This document shows, one piece after another, positions 49,319 to 57,943 of a stretch of 64,000 bases of DNA. Numbering within the stretch: the first letter of the stretch is position 1; each line of letters begins with the position of its first letter. This stretch comes from Flectonema sp. DT1601 (taxonomy: Eukaryota; Euglenozoa; Diplonemea; Diplonemida; Diplonemidae), in assembly GCA_964019425.1 (NCBI GenBank), contig OZ025848.1:1-64000 (forward strand), written 5' to 3'. Made by a program: the position numbers and the translations under genes. The notes beneath the pieces were generated by a model, which did no database searches, was not told the DNA's origin, and saw only the letters and a program-made list of their open reading frames with translations.

Positions 49319-52296
49319 CCGCCACCCCGTCGCGAGTTGAAGAAGCCCCCGAGCGCAAGTTCGACCTTCGCCCTCGTCTCCGAGGTGATAGGCTCCCTCG
49401 AGGGGATGTCTGCGGGGTTATACTTTGTGCTCACCCATTGAAGTGTGAAAGAACATTTTAAACGAAGTAATTTTTCTATTGAAACTAAAATAAATGAATT
49501 AAGAGAGTGTGAGCGAGCACACATCTTCTTTCTGAACGATCCGCAGACCGTGGTGTTATCGACCCAGATGGACAAATGGTCCGCTCTAGTAATAGCGCTC
49601 AAAGTCTTCCCTAAGGCATCTGCCTCGAGAATGTTAATATGGCGTTCTTCGCCTAAAGGCCATTGGCCACCTAAGATTTCCATCTCTGCAGAGTCCCAAA
49701 CAATCACACCTCCCCAGCCCTTGAGCGAGGCATCGATAAAGACCTCTGCAGCTTTACCGACTTTCTCATCTGGTAAAATAGTACGTCCCTTCTGGACTTG
49801 GTGCATCCACGCGCGCAGCTCAGCTTTCACTGAGTTTGGTAGAGAAATCTTTTCTGAAACAAAAATTGCTCCTCGATTGAGCTTATTAGTAAGTCTTCGC
49901 AGAAACTTCATTGCAAACCAGAACCTACCAGGAGGGACCCCCGATATGGCACTAGCATGCAAAAGCCTGCCCGAAAGAGATTCTGCTGCTGCTGCAGTTA
50001 TGCAGTTCAAATTGCAAGCTTTTATTCTTTTAGTAATCTTTTCACCTAAAGAAACTTCCCTAGTAGGATGTGAGAAAAATGCACCTAAAAATTCGTATTC
50101 AGTGCCTAAATTAACAGTATCTTGTACCTTCCAGGTTGCGTTGCAAAGCCTGGCAAACTCGTCCATTCTATTCGTGGCCTCTCGGACCCTTTCTTTATCC
50201 CCATAAATCCTTATATTATCTATCCACCAATCAATTTTCACTTGCTTTTCTGCAAATTCTGGCCTAACAAACAAGGGGTCGCCAGAAACTACTGCAGTAA
50301 TCGTATTCATAATTTCGGGCGCACAAACGTGCCCCATCGGTAATCTGGTTAGCGCGAACCAGTCCCCCGAGGCATCCTCGAAGGTAAAAAGAGGTCTCGA
50401 AGCCTCTGGAATAAGTATCTGATAAAAACCTGTTTTAAAGTCTCTTAAAGAAGCTACTTCTGAGTGCACTGCACCTAAGTACTTCGAGATATGTTGTAAA
50501 GGTACAAACGGTTCATATCCAGTCTCGTAAATCTTCTCGTTCTCTTCCTTAGTCCACAAGATAAAGCGCTGCCTATCTCCTGTCTCCCTTTCCTCGAAAA
50601 CTGTGAAAGGCACGTTCCTGGACTTAGAAAGTTCCTTCTTAAAAGGTACTGCAATTTTACACCTTACTAACTCCTTAGAGTGAAGACAGGAAAGCTTTGT
50701 TTTTTGAAAAGAATTTTGGGTTTTTTTATCTTTCAGGTGGGGAGTGGTGGAATGGTTGGAGGGAGAACGGGATGAGTGTCTCGAAGGGTCGTTAGGGAGC
50801 GCCGGTTCGAGTCTGGGAGGGGGATTCTTCTCTCTATTTTTACCTAAACTTTTCAGATTTCCTGCATTTTTAAATGTCAAGTCCCAAGTCTCGTTGAAAC
50901 GCTCTAGGACACTCGGAAGCATCCGGTCTTTGATTATTTGAATGTCCATCGGCTGTACGATCGCTGCGTGTAATGGGGCCGACTTCTCGTAGCTCGTACT
51001 CGGTATCCTTGTTGACTTAGCCCTGTGTGTGAACTGAGCCCCCATTTTTCTTATCAGTTTTATAGGAACTTCGTCACTAAGGATGTCTTCAGAGCCCGAG
51101 CGGTGGCGATTGCGTTCCCTCCGTATCTTATTGTCGTATTTGAGATCGCCGACGTCGTCGAGTGCTTTGCAAGGCGGCTTATCAGCTCTTCCTTCAGGTC
51201 GCATCCGCTCGCGAGGAGCTCTAGTAAGGTGCTTATTGCGCCTCTTTTTATCGAGTGGGCTGTATAGGTTTTCATAATACTGTCTTCCTTCCACTCTTTT
51301 ACTAGTCGTGATGTGTCCCACGGATGTAAGGTTTCGAATTCTTCTATTTCCGTCAGTCCATCCGCTATTTCCTCCACGAGATCCCCGACCAACACGGCCC
51401 ATCTGCTCGGGTAGAACGGATTGCCTCTGCGGCCCTTTGGTGTGGTTGCCCAATCTATTATTATTTCTTCCTTTGAAATTAGTATAAACTGCTCCCTTGC
51501 TAGTCCTGCTGTCTCTCCCCATCGTGCGGCTGCCTTCCAGCTGATGAGCATCGCGACTCTCGTCCTCGTACATTGTTTCATCGCCCATCCTACTAAGTGC
51601 TCCCTCTTCATGGGGATTGCTTGCTGAGTTGGAATGTTCCCTCCTGCTGCTCTGATTGCTGCTGCTAAGGTTAAAAGTGGCTTGCTGTCCATTCCCATCT
51701 TCCCCATCAGGGCTGACAGGTGCTTTGAATATGTAAGAAGCGCCGATTCCGCTGCTCCCGTTGCCATCACGAAGAGAACAGCTGTGTCCCCATTGACTTG
51801 TAGGTTCTGGCCGCTTGCCCAATTTATCAGTCTCTTCCAGAGCTGCTTCCTGCTGGAAGTGGTCTCCTTTGCCCACATCTTCTCCATTGTCTCTCCAAGT
51901 CTTTCTGTTGCTTGGAGCACTCCCACAGAGTCTTCCTTCTGATTTCTGCTCAGGGCAGAGGGCTCCACTATGTCTAGAAGGACATTTTGGATCACCCCTG
52001 AAGAGTCCCTTCTGGGTTCTTCCTCCACTCTTTCTACTAAGTCTGTCTTTTCCAGATTTTTGAGATTCTTTGAATTTTCCCTGACTGGACTTAGAGGTGA
52101 GATACTTTTTGAAATTGCCATCCCAGGCTTTCCCGGGGTATACCTGCGCATTAGACCAATTACTTTGAGATTTCTCTGAATTTTCAGTGCTCCTCTTTCT
52201 ATTTCTACCTGCTTCTTTACCTTCAATATTTGTAGCAAGTTTCCCGAGGCTCTTGCTCTCCTCACTGGCAGTGTAGGGCTGGACGTCGCCAGTCAT
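49255..52296 (-). CDS. Reverse transcriptase / RNase H of family 1, copy 7
   Basis: A 1013-aa frame with the same motifs and ATGA start overlap as copy 3. Confidence 0.92.
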   Translation of the reverse strand: MTGDVQPYTASEESKSLGKLATNIEGKEAGRNRKRSTENSEKSQSNWSNAQVYPGKAWDGNFKKYLTSKSSQGKFKESQKSGKDRLSRKSGGRTQKGLFRGDPKCPSRHSGALCPEQKSEGRLCGSAPSNRKTWRDNGEDVGKGDHFQQEAALEETDKLGKRPEPTSQWGHSCSLRDGNGSSGIGASYIFKAPVSPDGEDGNGQQATFNLSSSNQSSRREHSNSASNPHEEGALSRMGDETMYEDESRDAHQLEGSRTMGRDSRTSKGAVYTNFKGRNNNRLGNHTKGPQRQSVLPEQMGRVGRGSRGGNSGWTDGNRRIRNLTSVGHITTSKRVEGRQYYENLYSPLDKKRRNKHLTRAPRERMRPEGRADKPPCKALDDVGDLKYDNKIRRERNRHRSGSEDILSDEVPIKLIRKMGAQFTHRAKSTRIPSTSYEKSAPLHAAIVQPMDIQIIKDRMLPSVLERFNETWDLTFKNAGNLKSLGKNREKNPPPRLEPALPNDPSRHSSRSPSNHSTTPHLKDKKTQNSFQKTKLSCLHSKELVRCKIAVPFKKELSKSRNVPFTVFEERETGDRQRFILWTKEENEKIYETGYEPFVPLQHISKYLGAVHSEVASLRDFKTGFYQILIPEASRPLFTFEDASGDWFALTRLPMGHVCAPEIMNTITAVVSGDPLFVRPEFAEKQVKIDWWIDNIRIYGDKERVREATNRMDEFARLCNATWKVQDTVNLGTEYEFLGAFFSHPTREVSLGEKITKRIKACNLNCITAAAAESLSGRLLHASAISGVPPGRFWFAMKFLRRLTNKLNRGAIFVSEKISLPNSVKAELRAWMHQVQKGRTILPDEKVGKAAEVFIDASLKGWGGVIVWDSAEMEILGGQWPLGEERHINILEADALGKTLSAITRADHLSIWVDNTTVCGSFRKKMCARSHSLNSFILVSIEKLLRLKCSFTLQWVSTKYNPADIPSREPITSETRAKVELALGGFFNSRRGGGAGVTPNRNGHQPLPQRNKLS
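51060..52265 (-). CDS. Tyrosine recombinase of family 1, copy 7
   Basis: A 401-aa frame, catalytic boxes present; a few substitutions in the N-terminal half compared with copies 3 and 5. Confidence 0.92.
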   Translation of the reverse strand: MRRARASGNLLQILKVKKQVEIERGALKIQRNLKVIGLMRRYTPGKPGMAISKSISPLSPVRENSKNLKNLEKTDLVERVEEEPRRDSSGVIQNVLLDIVEPSALSRNQKEDSVGVLQATERLGETMEKMWAKETTSSRKQLWKRLINWASGQNLQVNGDTAVLFVMATGAAESALLTYSKHLSALMGKMGMDSKPLLTLAAAIRAAGGNIPTQQAIPMKREHLVGWAMKQCTRTRVAMLISWKAAARWGETAGLAREQFILISKEEIIIDWATTPKGRRGNPFYPSRWAVLVGDLVEEIADGLTEIEEFETLHPWDTSRLVKEWKEDSIMKTYTAHSIKRGAISTLLELLASGCDLKEELISRLAKHSTTSAISNTTIRYGGNAIATARALKTSLVTKFL

Positions 52297-53357
52297 TGTC
52301 CCCCAGCCCTTCCGTTTCCCTGTCCTCGTTGGAACGTCCTACGGAATGGAACATATCCTCCTTTTCTTCCTTTTGTACTTGCACTGCTTGTAAGGTTTCT
52401 GGTAATTGCTTTCTTCTTTGCCATAAGTACTGCATTAGCCTTCTGTAATGGATCATTAGCCTCTGTTTTAAGCTGATTGATTAGATCCGACCTCTTTGTC
52501 CCATTCATGCAATACATATTCTGAATCTTCAAATCTCTCAACAAGTTATTTCCTAATGAGACTGCATTCTCGTTCTTGTCCCATCCTGGGATGAATTCCA
52601 TAGCTAATATGAATCTTTCTAAGTTATTGTAATAATTCTCTAGCAACTCAACCCCTGGTCCAGGGGGAACTCTTCCTACAAATTTTGATTCCAGTTTAAT
52701 CAGCAAGATCTCTGTCAGCCGTTGTTCCATGATTGGAATCCAGTCTAAAACACTATTCGTGTCTAATACAGCAGACTGCATCTGTGAATCTTCTTCTCCA
52801 CCTTGCTGAGTACCTTGCTGAGGCGCTGCAGGAAACACCGGTGGTGGTACAGGCTGTGGCCCCTGCGAGGTCTGCTGATGTGGTGTATTTTGAAAATGCT
52901 GCTGGAGCTGTTGCTGTAATTGTTGCTGGAGCTGCTGCTGAAACTGCAGTTGAGACTGTTGAAACTGCTGGAACTGATCTTTAATTCCAATTACTTCTTG
53001 TTTGAGGATGTTTGTCTCATGCGAACGCACCTCGCTCTCTTGTCGAACTGCAGCATCCCGCTTCTGACTTTCTTCCCTCGTGCGTGCTATTACGGCAGCT
53101 GCGATTCCTGGTTCGATTTCACTCACATTAGGAGCTTCTAATACATCTATTTTGATACATCCTGTTTGTCCCAGTTCCCTAACAGTTTTACTCATAGCTT
53201 GGTTATAAATTCCACCCTTGCCTGCTCTGTCAATCTTCACTATTCCTTCTAATGGTAAATCATTAACGAAGAAGGCCCTAACTTTGTGGCCCATTGTGCT
53301 TGCTAGAAATCCTTCAATCTCATCATCATTCATGCACTTAATAGTTGCAGTAGTCAT
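52293..53357 (-). CDS. Gag-like protein of family 1, copy 7
   Basis: A 354-aa frame starting at the ATG next to A1, with the same domain order as copy 3. Confidence 0.8.
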   Translation of the reverse strand: MTTATIKCMNDDEIEGFLASTMGHKVRAFFVNDLPLEGIVKIDRAGKGGIYNQAMSKTVRELGQTGCIKIDVLEAPNVSEIEPGIAAAVIARTREESQKRDAAVRQESEVRSHETNILKQEVIGIKDQFQQFQQSQLQFQQQLQQQLQQQLQQHFQNTPHQQTSQGPQPVPPPVFPAAPQQGTQQGGEEDSQMQSAVLDTNSVLDWIPIMEQRLTEILLIKLESKFVGRVPPGPGVELLENYYNNLERFILAMEFIPGWDKNENAVSLGNNLLRDLKIQNMYCMNGTKRSDLINQLKTEANDPLQKANAVLMAKKKAITRNLTSSASTKGRKGGYVPFRRTFQRGQGNGRAGGQ

Positions 53358-53726
53358 TTTTCTTTTACTTTTAGTGGTGAGATGTGACAAAGTGGCAAAT
53401 AACTGCAAAAGTAAAGGAATAAATTTATTAGAATCCAAATTATTTAAACTATAACAAAAAGACAACTTAGCACCAAAACTCCATGATTTTTTACTGCTAA
53501 CTGAATTAGCAGCCGAACACCTAGATTTCAAAACCAGATTGCCTACTAAAAGGAGTCCTTTATCATCCTATTATACCTTATCTATCTTTCCTAAACCTGC
53601 TTATGCGCAGAAATCCAGCATCTTTTCCTTGGGCAAAAACCTTTCTTACTTTTCAAGTAAGAAAGTTTTCTGCCTAAATTCTGGTGCATTTTGGATGGCT
53701 GCGCAATTACTGAAATAAATTTGCAA
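53357..53726 (-). repeat. A1 repeat, copy 7
   Basis: Outer 5' repeat; it joins SL exon nt 26 at 53727. Confidence 0.93.
53403..53404 (-). other. Trans-splice acceptor AG in A1, copy 7
   Basis: Acceptor 45 nt upstream of the gag ATG, as in copy 3. Confidence 0.8.
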
Positions 53727-54070
53727 AAACTGTAGCTTTAGAATCGTTGGTTAACCTTAAAAAGTAGTTACCCCAGGTAATTAGAAATTGTGTGGCTTTT
53801 AGAACTACCAACCAGTACTAACAGAAATGCTTGCTTGCGGGTAGGGAAGTAAAGGGGAAGAATTTGCAGCAAATTTTATTTATTTTGAAGGGTGGGGCTG
53901 GGGCTCGGTCTTAGCTTTAACGTTAACATGGGAGCGGCGAAAATTACGTCTTTCGGGGAGAAAAGCCAAAAAAAAAAAAATAAATTAAAAATTTTTACAT
54001 AAAAATATAGGAAACACGGCAAGTCTTTGTACATTTTCTTCTACTTGGCAAACACAAGTCCACGGACAAT

Positions 54071-54188
54071 AAAAAAACCCCAAAGGAAGAAAATTCTTCC
54101 TAAGAGGTTAGCTAAATATTCCAAGCAAGCTCGGATGTTGAGACTGTACCAATAAAGTACAGAAACTGTAGCTTTAGAATCGTTGGTT
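54071..54188 (-). ncRNA. SL RNA gene
   Basis: Exon 54150-54188; first complete gene of block 7. Confidence 0.94.
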
Positions 54189-54506
54189 AACCTTAAAAAG
54201 TAGTTACCCCAGGTAATTAGAAATTGTGTGGCTTTTAGAACTACCAACCAGTACTAACAGAAATGCTTGCTTGCGGGTAGGGAAGTAAAGGGGAAGAATT
54301 TGCAGCAAATTTTATTTATTTTGAAGGGTGGGGCTGGGGCTCGGTCTTAGCTTTAACGTTAACATGGGAGCGGCGAAAATTACGTCTTTCGGGGAGAAAA
54401 GCCAAAAAAAAAAAAATAAATTAAAAATTTTTACATAAAAATATAGGAAACACGGCAAGTCTTTGTACATTTTCTTCTACTTGGCAAACACAAGTCCACG
54501 GACAAT

Positions 54507-54624
54507 AAAAAAACCCCAAAGGAAGAAAATTCTTCCTAAGAGGTTAGCTAAATATTCCAAGCAAGCTCGGATGTTGAGACTGTACCAATAAAGTACAGAA
54601 ACTGTAGCTTTAGAATCGTTGGTT
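54507..54624 (-). ncRNA. SL RNA gene
   Basis: Exon 54586-54624; second complete gene of block 7. Confidence 0.94.
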
Positions 54625-54942
54625 AACCTTAAAAAGTAGTTACCCCAGGTAATTAGAAATTGTGTGGCTTTTAGAACTACCAACCAGTACTAACAGAAAT
54701 GCTTGCTTGCGGGTAGGGAAGTAAAGGGGAAGAATTTGCAGCAAATTTTATTTATTTTGAAGGGTGGGGCTGGGGCTCGGTCTTAGCTTTAACGTTAACA
54801 TGGGAGCGGCGAAAATTACGTCTTTCGGGGAGAAAAGCCAAAAAAAAAAAAATAAATTAAAAATTTTTACATAAAAATATAGGAAACACGGCAAGTCTTT
54901 GTACATTTTCTTCTACTTGGCAAACACAAGTCCACGGACAAT

Positions 54943-55060
54943 AAAAAAACCCCAAAGGAAGAAAATTCTTCCTAAGAGGTTAGCTAAATATTCCAAGCAA
55001 GCTCGGATGTTGAGACTGTACCAATAAAGTACAGAAACTGTAGCTTTAGAATCGTTGGTT
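54943..55060 (-). ncRNA. SL RNA gene
   Basis: Exon 55022-55060; third complete gene of block 7. Confidence 0.94.
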
Positions 55061-55378
55061 AACCTTAAAAAGTAGTTACCCCAGGTAATTAGAAATTGTG
55101 TGGCTTTTAGAACTACCAACCAGTACTAACAGAAATGCTTGCTTGCGGGTAGGGAAGTAAAGGGGAAGAATTTGCAGCAAATTTTATTTATTTTGAAGGG
55201 TGGGGCTGGGGCTCGGTCTTAGCTTTAACGTTAACATGGGAGCGGCGAAAATTACGTCTTTCGGGGAGAAAAGCCAAAAAAAAAAAAATAAATTAAAAAT
55301 TTTTACATAAAAATATAGGAAACACGGCAAGTCTTTGTACATTTTCTTCTACTTGGCAAACACAAGTCCACGGACAAT

Positions 55379-55496
55379 AAAAAAACCCCAAAGGAAGAAA
55401 ATTCTTCCTAAGAGGTTAGCTAAATATTCCAAGCAAGCTCGGATGTTGAGACTGTACCAATAAAGTACAGAAACTGTAGCTTTAGAATCGTTGGTT
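55379..55496 (-). ncRNA. SL RNA gene
   Basis: Exon 55458-55496; fourth complete gene of block 7. Confidence 0.94.
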
Positions 55497-55814
55497 AACC
55501 TTAAAAAGTAGTTACCCCAGGTAATTAGAAATTGTGTGGCTTTTAGAACTACCAACCAGTACTAACAGAAATGCTTGCTTGCGGGTAGGGAAGTAAAGGG
55601 GAAGAATTTGCAGCAAATTTTATTTATTTTGAAGGGTGGGGCTGGGGCTCGGTCTTAGCTTTAACGTTAACATGGGAGCGGCGAAAATTACGTCTTTCGG
55701 GGAGAAAAGCCAAAAAAAAAAAAATAAATTAAAAATTTTTACATAAAAATATAGGAAACACGGCAAGTCTTTGTACATTTTCTTCTACTTGGCAAACACA
55801 AGTCCACGGACAAT

Positions 55815-55932
55815 AAAAAAACCCCAAAGGAAGAAAATTCTTCCTAAGAGGTTAGCTAAATATTCCAAGCAAGCTCGGATGTTGAGACTGTACCAATAAA
55901 GTACAGAAACTGTAGCTTTAGAATCGTTGGTT
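55815..55932 (-). ncRNA. SL RNA gene
   Basis: Exon 55894-55932; fifth complete gene of block 7. Confidence 0.94.
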
Positions 55933-56250
55933 AACCTTAAAAAGTAGTTACCCCAGGTAATTAGAAATTGTGTGGCTTTTAGAACTACCAACCAGTACTA
56001 ACAGAAATGCTTGCTTGCGGGTAGGGAAGTAAAGGGGAAGAATTTGCAGCAAATTTTATTTATTTTGAAGGGTGGGGCTGGGGCTCGGTCTTAGCTTTAA
56101 CGTTAACATGGGAGCGGCGAAAATTACGTCTTTCGGGGAGAAAAGCCAAAAAAAAAAAAATAAATTAAAAATTTTTACATAAAAATATAGGAAACACGGC
56201 AAGTCTTTGTACATTTTCTTCTACTTGGCAAACACAAGTCCACGGACAAT

Positions 56251-56368
56251 AAAAAAACCCCAAAGGAAGAAAATTCTTCCTAAGAGGTTAGCTAAATATT
56301 CCAAGCAAGCTCGGATGTTGAGACTGTACCAATAAAGTACAGAAACTGTAGCTTTAGAATCGTTGGTT
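56251..56368 (-). ncRNA. SL RNA gene
   Basis: Exon 56330-56368; sixth complete gene of block 7. Confidence 0.94.
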
Positions 56369-56686
56369 AACCTTAAAAAGTAGTTACCCCAGGTAATTAG
56401 AAATTGTGTGGCTTTTAGAACTACCAACCAGTACTAACAGAAATGCTTGCTTGCGGGTAGGGAAGTAAAGGGGAAGAATTTGCAGCAAATTTTATTTATT
56501 TTGAAGGGTGGGGCTGGGGCTCGGTCTTAGCTTTAACGTTAACATGGGAGCGGCGAAAATTACGTCTTTCGGGGAGAAAAGCCAAAAAAAAAAAAATAAA
56601 TTAAAAATTTTTACATAAAAATATAGGAAACACGGCAAGTCTTTGTACATTTTCTTCTACTTGGCAAACACAAGTCCACGGACAAT

Positions 56687-56804
56687 AAAAAAACCCCAAA
56701 GGAAGAAAATTCTTCCTAAGAGGTTAGCTAAATATTCCAAGCAAGCTCGGATGTTGAGACTGTACCAATAAAGTACAGAAACTGTAGCTTTAGAATCGTT
56801 GGTT
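56687..56804 (-). ncRNA. SL RNA gene
   Basis: Exon 56766-56804; seventh complete gene of block 7. Confidence 0.94.
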
Positions 56805-57122
56805 AACCTTAAAAAGTAGTTACCCCAGGTAATTAGAAATTGTGTGGCTTTTAGAACTACCAACCAGTACTAACAGAAATGCTTGCTTGCGGGTAGGGAA
56901 GTAAAGGGGAAGAATTTGCAGCAAATTTTATTTATTTTGAAGGGTGGGGCTGGGGCTCGGTCTTAGCTTTAACGTTAACATGGGAGCGGCGAAAATTACG
57001 TCTTTCGGGGAGAAAAGCCAAAAAAAAAAAAATAAATTAAAAATTTTTACATAAAAATATAGGAAACACGGCAAGTCTTTGTACATTTTCTTCTACTTGG
57101 CAAACACAAGTCCACGGACAAT

Positions 57123-57240
57123 AAAAAAACCCCAAAGGAAGAAAATTCTTCCTAAGAGGTTAGCTAAATATTCCAAGCAAGCTCGGATGTTGAGACTGTA
57201 CCAATAAAGTACAGAAACTGTAGCTTTAGAATCGTTGGTT
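57123..57240 (-). ncRNA. SL RNA gene
   Basis: Exon 57202-57240; eighth complete gene of block 7. Confidence 0.94.
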
Positions 57241-57558
57241 AACCTTAAAAAGTAGTTACCCCAGGTAATTAGAAATTGTGTGGCTTTTAGAACTACCAAC
57301 CAGTACTAACAGAAATGCTTGCTTGCGGGTAGGGAAGTAAAGGGGAAGAATTTGCAGCAAATTTTATTTATTTTGAAGGGTGGGGCTGGGGCTCGGTCTT
57401 AGCTTTAACGTTAACATGGGAGCGGCGAAAATTACGTCTTTCGGGGAGAAAAGCCAAAAAAAAAAAAATAAATTAAAAATTTTTACATAAAAATATAGGA
57501 AACACGGCAAGTCTTTGTACATTTTCTTCTACTTGGCAAACACAAGTCCACGGACAAT

Positions 57559-57676
57559 AAAAAAACCCCAAAGGAAGAAAATTCTTCCTAAGAGGTTAGC
57601 TAAATATTCCAAGCAAGCTCGGATGTTGAGACTGTACCAATAAAGTACAGAAACTGTAGCTTTAGAATCGTTGGTT
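57559..57676 (-). ncRNA. SL RNA gene
   Basis: Exon 57638-57676; ninth complete gene of block 7 and the nearest one upstream-side neighbour of the family 2 insertion. Confidence 0.94.
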
Positions 57677-57907
57677 AACCTTAAAAAGTAGTTACCCCAG
57701 GTAATTAGAAATTGTGTGGCTTTTAGAACTACCAACCAGTACTAACAGAAATGCTTGCTTGCGGGTAGGGAAGTAAAGGGGAAGAATTTGCAGCAAATTT
57801 TATTTATTTTGAAGGGTGGGGCTGGGGCTCGGTCTTAGCTTTAACGTTAACATGGGAGCGGCGAAAGTTACGTCTTTCGGGGAGAAAAGCCAAAAAAAAA
57901 AACCCAT

Positions 57908-57925
57908 AGGGACCGCAAAGCGGAA
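57908..57925. repeat. Left-end hairpin of family 2
   Basis: CCGC-AAA-GCGG close to the 3' terminus of the element. It corresponds to the right-end hairpin when the ends are compared as inverted repeats (ACCG...CGGA followed by an A/G-rich run). Confidence 0.55.
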
Positions 57926-57943
57926 AGAAAGAGAAAGAACATT

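Larger units (their letters stand above)
48579..53726 (-). mobile_element. Family 1 YR retrotransposon, copy 7 (looks whole)
   Basis: 5148 bp with all frames and repeats. B2 is 48579-48754, A2 48773-49142, B1 49143-49318 and A1 53357-53726. I could see no difference between A1 and A2 by eye, and both carry private variants (CTTTATCATCC, TTTTCAAGTAAG), so this is among the youngest insertions. Confidence 0.95.
53727..57902 (-). repeat. SL RNA tandem array, block 7 (nine complete genes)
   Basis: Nine complete SL genes. The block begins with the 5' half cut by copy 7 and ends inside the A-tract of a spacer, where family 2 is inserted. Confidence 0.95.
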
